A DNA stretch of 64,000 nucleotides from Candidatus Fredericiella danica (lineage in GTDB: Bacteria; Chloroflexota; Anaerolineae; Caldilineales; Caldilineaceae): assembly GCA_016713335.1 (NCBI GenBank), contig JADJPH010000014.1, positions 62,001 through 126,000 of the forward strand, written 5' to 3'. The translations under genes and the position numbers were made by a program. Every line of letters starts with the position of its first letter. Position 1 is the first letter of the stretch. Of the stretch, positions 49,606 through 60,090 are shown in pieces. The notes beneath the pieces were generated by a model. The model was not told the DNA's origin, made no database searches, and saw nothing but the letters and a program-made list of their open reading frames with translations.

Positions 49606-51656
49606 ATGGCAAATTCCCGACGGCTACACTTTATGATCTTCGTTGCACCCACCATGCTGTTGGCAATTGGAGCGCTGTTGCTGGCAATCATGCCGGCAAC
49701 GCCTGTGGCCGCGGCGGGGCAGACATTGGCTGCCGCCGCCACGCCAACCGCCGTGCCCATTGCACCGAAAGAAGCGACGACCATCACCGTCAAAGCGAAT
49801 GAAGCACTGCTGACCGAGTTGCCATTCGACGATCAGCAGGATTTTGAAGATGCGCAGCGCGGCTTTATTGCGACGTTTCCGGACCTGATCATCACCGACA
49901 CGCATGGTGCAACTGTCTGGAACCTGAAGCAATACGACTTCCTTACCCAGGAAGTCGCGCCGCCCACCGTCAACCCAAGCCTGTGGCGTAACGCTCGGCT
50001 CAACATGAACAACGGCCTGTTTGAAGTAACGGATCGGATCTATCAGGTGCGTGGCTTCGATGTCGCCAACATGACCATTATCGAGGGCGATACGGGTGTC
50101 ATCCTGATCGATCCGCTGGGCACCGCGGAGACTTCAAAAGCGGGTCTGGATCTCTATTTCCAGGAACGCGGTGAGAAACCCGTCATTGCCGTCATGTACA
50201 CGCATAGCCACATCGACCATTACGGCGGCGTTGGCGGTGTGATCACGGCAGAGGATGCCGCGTCAGGCAAAGTCGCGGTGCTCGCCCCTGAAGGCTTCCT
50301 CGATGCCGCCATCAGCGAGAACGTCTTTGCGGGCACGGCCATGACCCGCCGCACCGTCTACCAGTACGGCACGTTGCTGCCTACCGGTGAAAAGGGTGAA
50401 GTCGATGTCGGGTTGGGCAAAGGTTACCCATTGGGCGAGATCACGCTCATTGTCCCCAACGACACGATCAGCGTCACCGGGGAGACCCGCACGATCGATG
50501 GCGTCGACATGGAATTTCAGATGGTCTCCGGCACCGAAGCGCCCTCCGAAATGACCATCTACTTCCCACAGTTCAAGGCCCTGGATGCGGCGGAAATTGC
50601 GTGCCCGCTCCTCCATAACGTGCTGACGCTGCGTGGCGCCCAGGTGCGCGATGCAAAGCTCTGGGCGGAATCGCTCGATGAAGCAATCGTGAAGTACGGG
50701 GACAAGACCGATGTGCTCCTGGTGCAGCACATGTGGCCGCACTGGGGCCAGGAGAATATCGTCGAGTACATGGCAAATCAGCGTGACCTGTATGCGTATA
50801 TCAATGACCAGAGTCTGCGGCTGATCAACGAGGGCTACACCGGTCCTGAGATCGCCGAAGTGCTCAGACTGCCGGAGAGTCTGGACCAGGAGTGGTACAC
50901 TCACGGTTACTATGGCACGCTGAGCCATGACTCAAAGGCCATCTATCAGCGCTATATCGGCTGGTATGACGGCAATCCGGCAAACCTCAACGCGTTGCCC
51001 CGGAAGATGCCGCCGCAAAATTCGTCGAATATATGGGCGGTGCAGATGCCATCATCGAACGCGCCCGTGATGATTTTGCCGAGGGCAACTATCGCTGGGT
51101 GGCTCAGGTCATGAGCCAGGTCGTCTTCGCCGATCCGGACAACGAGGAAGCGCGCCATCTGGAAGCCGATGCCTTGGAGCAACTTGGCTACCAGACTGAG
51201 GCCGGGACGTGGCGCAATTGGTATCTCGTGGGTGCGTGGGAACTGCGCAACGGCATCATGCAGCCGCCGGGTACGGGCAGCAGCGCCAGCCCGGACACGC
51301 TGACCGCCATGTCGACTCCGCTGCTGTTCGATTACCTGGGTGTGCGGCTGAATGGAGACAAAGCGGACGGCAAGAAGATTGTGATCAATTGGGATTTCAC
51401 GGATACGGACGAACAGATCGCAATGAACTTGTCGAACTCGGCGCTGACCTTTCGCGAGGACAACCAATCGCCGGATGCCGACGTGACCGTGACGCTTAAA
51501 CGCGCGGCGCTGAACTCGATCATGCTTGGGGAAACCAAGTTTGAGGATGAGATCGCCGCCGGCAACATCACGTTAGACGGCAAACCGGCAAAACTCCTTG
51601 AATTGTTCAGCATGTTTGACACCTTTACGCCAGACTTCCCGATCGTCACGCCGTAG
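49606..51656 (+). CDS. Secreted alkylsulfatase, SdsA1/BDS1 type (one frameshift)
   Basis: About 683 residues. A signal peptide (FVAPTMLLAIGALLLAIMPA) indicates export. The metallo-beta-lactamase core has the dinuclear zinc motif THSHIDHYGG (H200, H202, D204, H205), then FAGTAMTRRTVYQYG, a helical dimerisation region and a C-terminal SCP2-like domain (SALTFREDNQ, ITLDGKPAKLLELFSMFDTF). It hydrolyses alkyl sulfates such as dodecyl sulfate to alcohol and sulfate. The frame breaks at 50998-51001, where five instead of four C would give LPPEDAAAKFVEYMGG. The ATG at 49606 follows GGAGG closely. Confidence 0.9.
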
Positions 51657-51682
51657 GGCAATCAACGTAACGTCTGCACGAA

Positions 51683-51725
51683 TGACGACCTTCCAGGAAG
51701 CGAGGGATTTCCTGGAAGGTCGTCA
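51683..51725. terminator. Hairpin terminator after the alkylsulfatase gene
   Basis: The arms 51683-51699 and 51709-51725 are exact 17-base complements (TGACGACCTTCCAGGAA and its complement) with a nine-base loop. It begins 27 bases after the stop. No T run follows. Confidence 0.65.
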
Positions 51726-51950
51726 TACTCCGCAACCCTTTCTGCCTCACGGTTCCGGTGCGTCCACCAATTTCCACATAGGAATAGGGCGCGTCGGGCC
51801 ACTATACTGTGCGGATCATTTGCCAGAAATCAGCGCGATAATGGAAGCAATGCTCAGATCAAGGAAGGCGAAATAGCCGCCGCCGGGTTGGACTGCAGCA
51901 TCCTCTACCAACACAAGCCACGCATGTAGGGAGCGATCTGCGAGGGGGTT

Positions 51951-52805
51951 ATGCGTCAATCAGAGTCTCAACCAAATTTCGTGCTGATAACTGGCGCCTC
52001 CAGCGGCATTGGAATGGCCTGCGCACTCTATCTGGATCAACTGGGCTATCGTGTTTTTGCGGCGTGCCGGGCAAGCGATGGACAAGCCTTGCAGGCTGCT
52101 GCATCCAGTATGCTTACCCCGATCTGCATTGATGTAACGGAAGAGCAAAGCATCGCCAAAGCACGAGACATTGTGGCACATGAAGTGGGGGCTGCTGGCC
52201 TTTTCAGCTTGATCAACAACGCCGGTCTGGCGTACGGCGCGCCGCTAGAATTCCAGCCCCTTGACGATCTCCGCCGGCAACTGGAAGTCAATCTGATTGG
52301 GGTTGTGGCGGTCACGCAGAGGTTTCTGCCGTTGCTGCGCCAGAACCGAGGACGCATTGTGAACATAAGTTCCATCTCAGGCAGGAGCGCCATGCCCTTC
52401 ATGGGGGCCTACTGCGCCCCAAATTCGCCTTGGAGGCCATCAGCGACTCGCTGCGCGTAGAGCTACGACCGTGGGGCATTTCCGTCTCAATCGTGGAACC
52501 TGGCGACATCCAGACCCCTATCTGGAAAAAGGTCTAATAGCGGCCGATAGCATGCTCGCCGCCTATCCGCCCGAAGCCTTTGTGTTGTATGGACCGGCCG
52601 TAGTATGGATGCGAAAGTCGATTCAGGAGCCGCGGCATTCCGGCTGATGCAGGTAGCGCAGGCGGTTGCCAGGCTATTGCACGCAAAAACACCTCCCGCC
52701 CGCGTGCTCGTTGGCAATGATGCCAAAGTGCTGGCCGTGATAGAGCGCCTACCTACGCGCCTGCGCGACTGGTTCATTTCGCGTCAGTTGCCAGAGTACG
52801 GATGA
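51951..52805 (+). CDS. Short-chain dehydrogenase/reductase (several frameshifts)
   Basis: About 285 residues of the classical SDR fold: NAD(P)-binding TGASSGIG (residues 15-22), NNAG, the catalytic Ser in NISSISG, then Tyr and Lys in the YCAxK motif. After GAYCAP the frame shifts (KFALEAISDSLRVELRPWG, VEPGDIQTPIW), then again near 52530 and near 52615, before the last segment VAQAVARLLHAKTPPARVLV to RQLPEYG at 52805. The subgroup resembles short-chain reductases acting on steroids, retinol or fatty acyl groups. Three breaks in 400 bases leave open whether it is still functional. Confidence 0.75.
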
Positions 52806-52955
52806 GCGGTCGTCAAATCGATGTTATTTTGACGCCTTGACTCCGATCTCAAACCACCCTATGATCTGGCTAAAGCGCCTGAATTCGTTCGAATTCATTG
52901 GCATCTCCACTACGGGGTGGTCTCGCCTGCGACCTCAATCCATCCGAGGAAAACC

Positions 52956-53224
52956 ATGAATTCCAGAGAACGCGTCGGGCGCACGATCAATCACCAGGAA
53001 CCGGATCGGCTGCCGCTGGATCTCGGCGGTAGCCTGGTGACCGGTATGCATTGCAGCATGGTCTACAAATTCTTCCGGAAGGCTTCAATACCGACCCTGA
53101 GCGCGGGGGCGACATTTACATGTACCCGGAAGGCGACGAGTCGGTGCCACCGAGCGGGCATATGCCCTATGGCGGTTTCTACTTTGACGCCGGCCAGTCG
53201 AGCCGGACTCGACGAGAAAGTTAG
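52956..53224 (+). pseudogene. Uroporphyrinogen-decarboxylase-like methyltransferase remnant
   Basis: The first 28 residues (MNSRERVGRTINHQEPDRLP, LDLGGSLVTGMH) match the start of URO-D-superfamily proteins (MtaA/corrinoid methyltransferase type). Within about 20 codons, in another frame, come GGDIYMYPEGDESVPPSGHM and PYGGFYFDAG, which in relatives lie near residue 130. About 80 residues in between and the entire C-terminal two thirds (about 200 residues) are absent. The next gene begins a few bases later. It is a decayed or misassembled fragment. Confidence 0.65.
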
Positions 53225-53230
53225 TCAACC

Positions 53231-53902
53231 ATGGTGTTGGTAAACCTGCTTCCACTGATCATCGGCGCTGCGCTGCTGCCGGTGTGGATCATCATGACCC
53301 TGTTCCTGCTGCGCACCGAGCATGGCGTCCGCAAAGCCCTCGCCTTTGTGGTGGGGGCAATTGCCGTGCGCCTGGTCCAGGGCATCCTCTTCGGTTACGT
53401 CTTTGGCGCCTCGGCCACGGCCGAAGGTGAGGAAGGGTCCAGCCTGATCGTCGCCACGCTCCTCCTTGTCGTGGGGATTCTCTTGTTGGTCAGCGCGTTC
53501 AAGAGTTGGCGCAAAGAAGAGGACCCTGATGCACCACCCCCAAAATGGATGGCGAGGTTCGATCAGCTATCTACGTTGCATGCGCTGGGGATGGGTGCGC
53601 TCCTCATGGCAGTCTCAATCAAGCAGTGGGTCTTTACCCTCTCTGCCATTGCAGTGATTGAGGAAGCACAACTCATGGGTGCGGCTGCCATCGCTACCTA
53701 CCTCGGCTTCGTCCTTGCCGCGCAATCGTTGATGGTGGCGCCTATCATTTTCTGCATGGTGGCGCCGACGAAATCCGCGTCGGCGCTCGATACACTCCAG
53801 GGCTGGCTGGAACGCAACAACCGGACCATCCTCCTGTGGGTGTCGCTCATTTTCGGGCTCTGGTCCTCCTGGAAGGGTATTGCCGGCTTGATGGGCTGGT
53901 AG
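53231..53902 (+). CDS. GAP/Sap-family polytopic membrane protein
   Basis: 223 residues with six hydrophobic segments: LLPLIIGAALLPVWIIMTLF, then KALAFVVGAIAVRLVQGILF, a short acidic loop, IVATLLLVVGILLLVSAFK, a cytoplasmic Pro-rich linker, LGMGALLMAVSIKQWVFTLS, then two further helices. This is the layout of the GAP (Sap, sulfolipid-1-addressing protein-like) family. Mycobacterial members help export surface lipids; whether this one does so is unknown. The frame is intact. It starts next to the URO-D remnant without a strong ribosome site. Confidence 0.7.
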   Translation: MVLVNLLPLIIGAALLPVWIIMTLFLLRTEHGVRKALAFVVGAIAVRLVQGILFGYVFGASATAEGEEGSSLIVATLLLVVGILLLVSAFKSWRKEEDPDAPPPKWMARFDQLSTLHALGMGALLMAVSIKQWVFTLSAIAVIEEAQLMGAAAIATYLGFVLAAQSLMVAPIIFCMVAPTKSASALDTLQGWLERNNRTILLWVSLIFGLWSSWKGIAGLMGW

Positions 53903-53907
53903 CCAGC

Positions 53908-54330
53908 CTAGCGGTGAATGGCATCCAGCGTAATCCGGCGCGCATGGATCCGACAAACCACGCGCGTTTCCTGGTCGCGTTGCTCTTTCGGGTAAACATA
54001 TCCATAATAGGCAGGGTGGCTCGTATATTGGCGCGTGATGTGGTCAAGGTGTTCAACCGCACCTTCCACGATCAGTTCGGCAACGCCGCGGATTTCGATG
54101 TAGCGGCCGGTGTCATCCGGGTCCACGATCAACAGCGTCACCAGCGGGTTTCTGACCAGATTCCGCCCTTTCTGGCGCTGCAGCGTCGTGTTGATGCAGG
54201 CGCATTCGCCGTCGAAGTCGCACCACACCAGGCTGGATTGCGGTTGGCCATCCGTCATCATCGTTGTCAGCACACCATGCACAGGATGCGTGAGCAGATC
54301 GAGGTGGGAAGTTGGGATCGGTAAACTCAT
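53908..54330 (-). CDS. PPOX-class F420-dependent oxidoreductase (second copy)
   Basis: 140-residue split-barrel flavin/F420-binding protein of the pyridoxamine-5-phosphate-oxidase superfamily (HLDLLTHPVHGVLTTMMTDG, SSLVWCDFDGECACINTT, GRNLVRNPLVTLLIVDPDD). Such proteins reduce or bind small molecules using F420 or FMN. The start overlaps the stop of the upstream paralogue by four bases (54327-54330), so the two are co-translated and may form a heterodimer. It resembles its neighbour along the whole length, which indicates tandem duplication. Confidence 0.83.
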   Translation of the reverse strand: MSLPIPTSHLDLLTHPVHGVLTTMMTDGQPQSSLVWCDFDGECACINTTLQRQKGRNLVRNPLVTLLIVDPDDTGRYIEIRGVAELIVEGAVEHLDHITRQYTSHPAYYGYVYPKEQRDQETRVVCRIHARRITLDAIHR

Positions 54331-54734
54331 CGCTTCGTCTCCTCCTTGCGCCGGGCATCAAGGGTGGTGATGTGAAGCGGGAAAATCCGGCACAACACCG
54401 GCAGCTCCGTGGCACGCAGCTCGGCGGCAACACAATTGCCGAAGTAAGGGGTCTTCCCCGTGTACAGGAGGGCAAGACCATCCAGGTGTTCCATCGCCCC
54501 CTCCTCGGTCATCGCAACGACCACGCCGCGTACTTCCAGGGAGCGCAGCGGCTGGCGCGGGTCGTAACATAATAAGGTCACCTTCGGATTTATGCGCATA
54601 TTCTTTTCCTTGCGGAACCCGCGCATCGTATTGATGCGCACACAGACGCCGTCGAAGTCACACCAGACAACGGTTGTCTGTGGCTCGCCTGTAGGCATGA
54701 TGGACGTCAACGCTGCCACACGTGGACCCATCAC
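54327..54734 (-). CDS. PPOX-class F420-dependent oxidoreductase (first copy)
   Basis: 135 residues from a GTG at 54734, paralogous to the next gene: GPRVAALTSIMPTGEPQTTV, VWCDFDGVCVRINTMRGF, KNMRINPKVTLLCYDPRQP. Family members usually begin about ten residues earlier. The sequence just upstream reads FPNDFTDVV in frame but lacks a start codon, while an ATG lies there in another frame, so one indel near 54750 is likely. Flavin and F420 preference cannot be separated by eye. Confidence 0.8.
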   Translation of the reverse strand: MMGPRVAALTSIMPTGEPQTTVVWCDFDGVCVRINTMRGFRKEKNMRINPKVTLLCYDPRQPLRSLEVRGVVVAMTEEGAMEHLDGLALLYTGKTPYFGNCVAAELRATELPVLCRIFPLHITTLDARRKEETKR

Positions 54735-54915
54735 AACATCTGTAAAGTCATTAGGGAATTGAACAACTCAAGTGCACGCTCCTATCTTTTGTAAAGGCGG
54801 AATCGTCGACCATCGAGTATAATAGCAGCATAAAGGACCGTCCCTTAAGAAACCCGTCGCCCTCTCGACCGCCACAGTTGGCATAGCATACTGTGATGCA
54901 GATCGGAGCAATACC

Positions 54916-57343
54916 ATGCAACGCGAATGCAAGGACGGCGCCACAGATCGCAACGTTGCCGGCTTCCGCAGTGACGACCCAAACTCGCTTCCCGTAAGCC
55001 CCGAGTTGGCTCACGCTCTTTGAGCATAGTCGCATTGGCATTCTGGTGGTTGCGCCCGACACGCTCAATGTGCTTGCTGCAAACCCCGAAGCGTGTCGCC
55101 TGCTTGGTTGCACAGAGGCGGACCTCCTTAACCGAAATTTCGCCAAAGTCATCGAGCCGCCCAATCAGCAGGACAGCGACGCAACCCATGCATGGTTCCA
55201 TTCCGGCGAGTTTTGTGGCGAGTTCACATTCCTAAAGGCGGACGGCAAACTACTCCCTGTCCATGTGGCGACTTCTATTGTCTCTGGCCCCTACGAGAAA
55301 CCTGTCATCAGCATTTGCTTTTTCGATCTGTCCGCACAAAAGGCTACGGAAATCGCTCTGCGTGAGAGCGAAGAAAAATGGCGCGGTCTCTTTGAATTCT
55401 TGCCGGTGGGCGTGTCAATCGTAGATATGCGAGATCGGGTGACAGATACGAACCCCGCCCTGCAAGAGATCCTCGGCCTTTCCCAAGCAGCACTGCTTAG
55501 AGGCGAGTATCGGAAGAGACGTTACCTAAGACAGGATCACACAGAGATGCTGCCAGAGGAATTTCCGAGCACTCGCGCCATGCAGGAAATGAAGAGTATT
55601 CGCAATGTTGAAATCGGGATCGAGAAGGAAGACGGCGATGCGATCTGGGTGAGTGTCAGCGCCACCCCGTTGAGTTCAGGCAATCGCTCGGCAACTGTGA
55701 CGGTAGACATCACGGAACGAAAACGGGCCGAGGAAGCCCTCGCCGCAAGCCAGGCGCTGTACCGGCTGCTGGCCGAGCATTCTACCGATGCGGTCTCCAT
55801 GATCGATGTCAGCGGCAAAGTGATCTATACCTCGCCCGCAAATATGCGACGCCTGGGCTATGACGAGACAGACATCGTTGGGCTTGACACTCAGGGCATA
55901 CTGCAACGAATCCACCCAGACGACCGGAATCAGATTGCTGCCGAGATCAAACGCGGCCGTGAGCTGAAACTGCCAACCAGCCGCTATGAATATCGGGTGC
56001 GGACCAAAGCCGGCGACTATATCTGGCTCGAAGATATTCTGCACCGCGAATTTGATGAGAAAGGTGAATTCGTACGCACCATTGTCAACTCGCGCGAAAT
56101 CACAGAACGGAAACGGGCCGAAGATCGCCTGCGGCTGAGCGAAGAACGGCTGCGCGAGGTGCTGGAAAACTCCCTGGACCTGGCCTATAAGCGCAACGCG
56201 GTCACCAATACCTATGACTATCTCAGCCCGGTGCTCACTCGCCTGGTCGGCTACACACCGGAAGAGTTCTACAACCTGCCCGTTGAGACGGTGATGGAGT
56301 TCATCCATCCGGAGGATCGAGACCGGGTCTACCAAAGCATTGATGCAGTCATGGCCAATGTCGGGAGTGCCCAACAGGTCGAATATCGTTTCCGGCACAA
56401 AGATGGACACTATATCTGGTTCCAAGATCGCTCAACGGCCGTGTGCGATGCCAACGGCAAGGCTGTCGCCCGCATTGGAAATGTCACCGATTTCAGCGAG
56501 CGGCGCCGCGCCGAAGATGAAATCCGCCGGCTCAATGCGACGCTTGAACAGACTGTAGTTGAGCGCACCGCGCAACTTGCATCTGCAGTCGATGACCTCC
56601 GCCGCGCCGCCAAATTGAAAGATGAGTTTATGGCGGCCATCAGCCATGAGCTACGCACCCCGCTTAGCGGCGTGCTGGGCCTGGCGGAAGCGCTCGAAAT
56701 GCAGCTTGCTGGCCCGCTCAACGACCGCCAAATGCGCTACGTCGACGGAATCCGCGAAAGTGGCGAACGTCTGTTGGCAATGGTGAACAGCATCCTACGC
56801 TACACCAACCTGATCAGTGGCTCTGTTAAACCCGATCTCGTGCCTCACCACCTTGCCGAACTCTGCGCCATCGCCGCGCGCAGTGTGCGCACACATGCGG
56901 AACAGAAGGGGCAAAGTGTCGAACTGAAGATCGGATCGATCAACTTGACGATCGCCACCGACGGAGAAGGACTAGTCCAGGTTCTCCAGCAGTTGCTCGA
57001 AAATGCTGTAAAGTTCACCCCCCAGGGTGGCAAAATCGGGCTTGAAATGCACGAGGACGCAGATAACAATGCGGTACGCCTCATTGTCTGGGACACAGGC
57101 ATTGGCATGACCCAAGAACAACTGGCTACAATCTTTGACCCCTTTGTGCAGGCCGATGCCACCCTGGCGCGACAGTACGAAGGCATCGGCCTGGGGCTGG
57201 CCTACGTGAAGCGGATGGTCGAACTGCTGGGCGGTCAGATCACGGTGCAAAGTGAAGTCGATCAGGGCAGCCGCTTCAAGGTTACATTGCCCATCGAGGC
57301 CGCAGGCGCCCCAAATCATCCAGTAGCAAATACCCCCAATTGA
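54916..57343 (+). CDS. Multi-PAS sensor histidine kinase (one frameshift at the start)
   Basis: About 809 residues, soluble. An ATG at 54916, with CGGAG eight bases upstream, starts MQRECKDGATDRNVAGF and reads to about 55018. There one indel connects it to LFEHSRIGILVVAPDTLNVL, the first PAS domain. In the long frame there are four PAS domains (about residues 1-110, 115-235, 240-360 and 365-485 counted from 55046), a coiled coil, HisKA with the phospho-acceptor His (codon 56645-56647) in AAISHELRTPLSGVLG, and HATPase (LLENAVKFTPQGGKIGLEMH, DTGIGM, EGIGLGLAYV). No receiver or adjacent regulator is present, so it is an orphan kinase. Confidence 0.87.
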
Positions 57344-57404
57344 GCGCCGGCTGCGATACAATCCGCTTCAACCAACACACCCAACCCAGAAAACGGTGCA
57401 CACC

Positions 57405-59222
57405 ATGACTTTCTCTACCCGTAACAGCCCCATCACCTACCTATTCTCCGAACCGCCTGTTGCGCAATATCAAAAGGTGCAGGCCTCCTCCCAATATTTG
57501 ACCATGCGCGACGGCGTGCAGATCGCGATAGACCTGATGCTGCCCGCCCCGCTGGCGCCCGGCGCCCGCATCCCCACGATCCTAATCATGGCGCGCTACT
57601 GGCGCAGTTTCGAGATGCGCGTCCCCGACCAGCCGAACAAAGCCTGGATTGGCCCGCGTGAGGCGATCGCCGGCTACCTCCTGCCGCGCGGTTTTGCCAT
57701 CGTCGTCGTCGACGCCCGCGGCGCCGGCGCATCCACCGGCGTCAACCGCTATCCCTGGAGTCCGGAAGAACGGGCCGACTACGGCGAGGTGGCCACCTGG
57801 GTCTTGAGCCAGCCCTGGTCCAACGGCAAAGTCGGCGCCACCGGCATCTCTTATGAGGGTGCCACGGCCCAGTTCCTCCTCGCCAGTGGCGTGGCCGGGG
57901 CCGTCGCCGCAGCGCCGATGGAATATGAATTCGACGTCTACCCGGATATCGCCCTGCCCGGCGGCGTCTTCAACACCGCCTTCATTCGCGACTGGAGCGA
58001 GAGTAACCAACTGCTTGACGCCAACAAGATGAGCAGCCTCTTCCCCTGGTCGGCGCGGCTCTTCGTCAAGGGTGTGCGCCCCACTGACGCCGACCGCAAG
58101 AGCAAGACCGTGCTGGCGCAGGCATTGCGCGAGCACCAGGCCAACACCAACGTCTTTGCCGCAGTGGCGAAGATCACCTATCGCGACGATCCCTTTGGCG
58201 CCACCGGCGCCACGCTGGACGACTTCAGCGTCTTCAAACAGAAAGATGCCATCGAGGCATCCCACGGGTCGCTTTTTGTTTTTGGCAGTTGGCTCGACGG
58301 CACCACCGCAGACACCGTGTTACGCGTCTTCAATACCCTCAGCAACCCGCAAATCGGCGTGATCGGCGCATGGAAACACGAGATGTCGGCGCACGCCAGC
58401 CCTTATGTCAAGTCAAAGTCAAAACCCGACCCACTCCAGGAACAGCAATGGGCGGCAGTGGCGCACTTCTTCGAGAAGACGTTGGTGGCGGGCGAACCGC
58501 TGCAGGGGAAGAAACTGTTCTACTACACCCTCGGCGAAGAGGCATGGAAAGAGACGGACGTATTCCCGCCCGCCAACGTCACCCCGCAGACCTGGTACTT
58601 CCGTGAGGACCACGGGTTGGAGCCTGCTGCACCGGTCGGCGCCGGTCAGTTCGACGCGTATCAGGTCGATTTTGAGGCGACGACCGGCAAAGAGAACCGG
58701 TGGCTCACGCAGATGGCGAGACCGGTGAACTACACCGACCGTGCAGGCGCGGATCGGCGGCTGCTTACCTACACCTCGGCGCCACTGGCGCAGGATCTCG
58801 CAGTGACCGGCTATACGGTGGTTACCCTTTATGTTGCGTCCTCGCATGAGGACAGTGCGTTCTTTGTCTATCTGGAAGATGTCGATGAGAAGGGTGTCGT
58901 GCGGTATGTCACAGAAGGGCAGTTACGCGCCATCCATCGCAAACTGGCTACGGATCTGCCGCCCTATTGGAGCGGGGTGCCCCACCGGACCTTCAAGTGC
59001 GCCGATGGAGCGCCGCTGCCGGTGAACGAAGTCGTGGAACTCACCTTTGGGCTACATCCAACCTCGGTGCGCTTCCGGCAAGGCCACCGCATCCGCGTCG
59101 CCATCGCCGGGGCGGACAAGGACACCTTTGCGCGCATCCCCGCCACGGGCGTGCCGGCGTGGCAGGTATGGCGCAGTGGCGAGAATGCGTCGAGCATCAC
59201 GCTGCCGGTGCAGGCAGGGTGA
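57405..59222 (+). CDS. CocE/NonD-family alpha/beta hydrolase (X-Pro dipeptidyl-peptidase-like)
   Basis: 605 residues, intact. The alpha/beta-hydrolase domain has RDGVQIAIDLMLP, VVVDARGAGASTG, the nucleophile elbow GATGISYEGATAQF (Ser149), the acid in FVFGSWLDGTTAD and the His in GAWKHEMSAHASP. The C-terminal jelly-roll domain of the X-Pro dipeptidyl-peptidase class begins near VTGYTVVTLYVASSHEDSAF. Relatives hydrolyse cocaine, cephalosporin esters, glutaryl-7-ACA or Xaa-Pro peptides. The N-terminus has no obvious signal peptide. The ATG at 57405 is preferred over a GTG at 57396. Confidence 0.88.
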   Translation: MTFSTRNSPITYLFSEPPVAQYQKVQASSQYLTMRDGVQIAIDLMLPAPLAPGARIPTILIMARYWRSFEMRVPDQPNKAWIGPREAIAGYLLPRGFAIVVVDARGAGASTGVNRYPWSPEERADYGEVATWVLSQPWSNGKVGATGISYEGATAQFLLASGVAGAVAAAPMEYEFDVYPDIALPGGVFNTAFIRDWSESNQLLDANKMSSLFPWSARLFVKGVRPTDADRKSKTVLAQALREHQANTNVFAAVAKITYRDDPFGATGATLDDFSVFKQKDAIEASHGSLFVFGSWLDGTTADTVLRVFNTLSNPQIGVIGAWKHEMSAHASPYVKSKSKPDPLQEQQWAAVAHFFEKTLVAGEPLQGKKLFYYTLGEEAWKETDVFPPANVTPQTWYFREDHGLEPAAPVGAGQFDAYQVDFEATTGKENRWLTQMARPVNYTDRAGADRRLLTYTSAPLAQDLAVTGYTVVTLYVASSHEDSAFFVYLEDVDEKGVVRYVTEGQLRAIHRKLATDLPPYWSGVPHRTFKCADGAPLPVNEVVELTFGLHPTSVRFRQGHRIRVAIAGADKDTFARIPATGVPAWQVWRSGENASSITLPVQAG

Positions 59223-59718
59223 TAGTCTACAGTATTCCATCACGATCTTTCACTACGTGTCGAGCTTGCACAAAACTGTGAATGCCGCGACCATCCGGCA
59301 GACATGCGATACGCCGGTTGACGCAGTCGCCATCCCCAACTCCCCCGTCCGTCAGAGCACCATCCCGTGAGGGTGGTGAGTCCCCCCGTCCCCCCGTCCC
59401 ACCGTCCCCCCGTCCGTCAGAGCACCATCCCGTCAGGGTGGTGAACGCCATGCCAATGCCAAAGCATCCTGGCAATCCCGTCATCCCAAAAATCCCAGTT
59501 CAGACAGCAGCAGCCTTGGCCAGGCTAACCACTTACTCACGTGCGTGGCTCTGATTGGTCTCTCCGCGAACTCCGCATCTCCGCGTTGATCTTTTCTCTC
59601 CCGCCCCAATAGCGTCCACTCGATCTCCCAAAACTTCCTTCACAAAATCCTCAAATTCAGGCGCTATCATGAGGACATCGATGAAGTAACCAGTAGTTCA
59701 ACTGTAAGGAGACAAAGA
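59223..59718. other. Intergenic region with direct repeat and C-rich tract
   Basis: 496 bases without a supported gene. It holds the 39-base direct repeat at 59341-59379 and 59405-59444 and the C-rich tract between the copies. There is a purine/pyrimidine low-complexity patch (59556-59590, CTCCGCGAACTCCGCATCTCC type). The promoter of the calcium-loop protein lies in the last 100 bases. Confidence 0.5.
59341..59444. repeat. Two 39-base direct repeats flanking a C-rich tract
   Basis: The copies 59341-59379 and 59405-59444 share TCCCCCGTCCGTCAGAGCAC followed by CATCCCGT(G/C)AGGGTGGTGA. The copies differ by one base plus one extra C. Each contains the small inverted repeat CACCATCCCGT(G/C)AGGGTGGTG. 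Between them the tract CCCCCCGTCCCCCCGTCC (59382 onward) makes the minus strand a quadruplex candidate. Confidence 0.75.
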
Positions 59719-60066
59719 ATGATTCGCAAGTTGATGGTTCCCGTGTTTGCGGCGTTGGCAATGGTGATGGTAATGGGCACGGCGGCCTTTGCGGCCGATG
59801 CACCGGTCACGCAGCCGGCTCCCGGTCAGTGCGTCAATTTCGTAGATGCCGACGGCGACGGTGTGTGTGACAACGCCGGACAGCAACTGGGTCAGAGCGG
59901 TGGGCTGCAGACCGCAAGCGGCACAGGGCTTGGGCTGAATGCCAGTGAAGAATTTGTCGATGCCGACGGCGACGGCGTGTGCGATAACCTGGGGACGCAA
60001 GTCCCACCGCGTGACGGCACCGGCAGCCAGAACAGCCAGCGTGGCGGGTTGGGTGGACGGCCATAA
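59719..60066 (+). CDS. Small secreted protein with two calcium-loop repeats
   Basis: 115 residues. A signal peptide (MVPVFAALAMVMVMGTAAFA, cleavage after AFA-AD) is followed by two copies of FVDADGDGVCDN at about residues 41-52 and 79-90, and by a Gly/Gln-rich tail. DxDGDGxCD is an acidic calcium-binding loop, as in thrombospondin type 3 or dockerin-like repeats. The Cys in each loop could pair with the other. AAGGAGA lies nine bases before the ATG. Small proteins of this kind are common in Chloroflexota; the role is unknown, perhaps envelope calcium binding. Confidence 0.7.
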   Translation: MIRKLMVPVFAALAMVMVMGTAAFAADAPVTQPAPGQCVNFVDADGDGVCDNAGQQLGQSGGLQTASGTGLGLNASEEFVDADGDGVCDNLGTQVPPRDGTGSQNSQRGGLGGRP

Positions 60067-60090
60067 CCAGACTGGATGGCTCAATTCAAC

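Noticed and set aside
54751..55201. Minus-strand frames of 118-137 codons opposite the start of the multi-PAS kinase
   Set aside because: They mirror the PAS coding frame and carry no start signal; the plus-strand PAS sequence explains the region.
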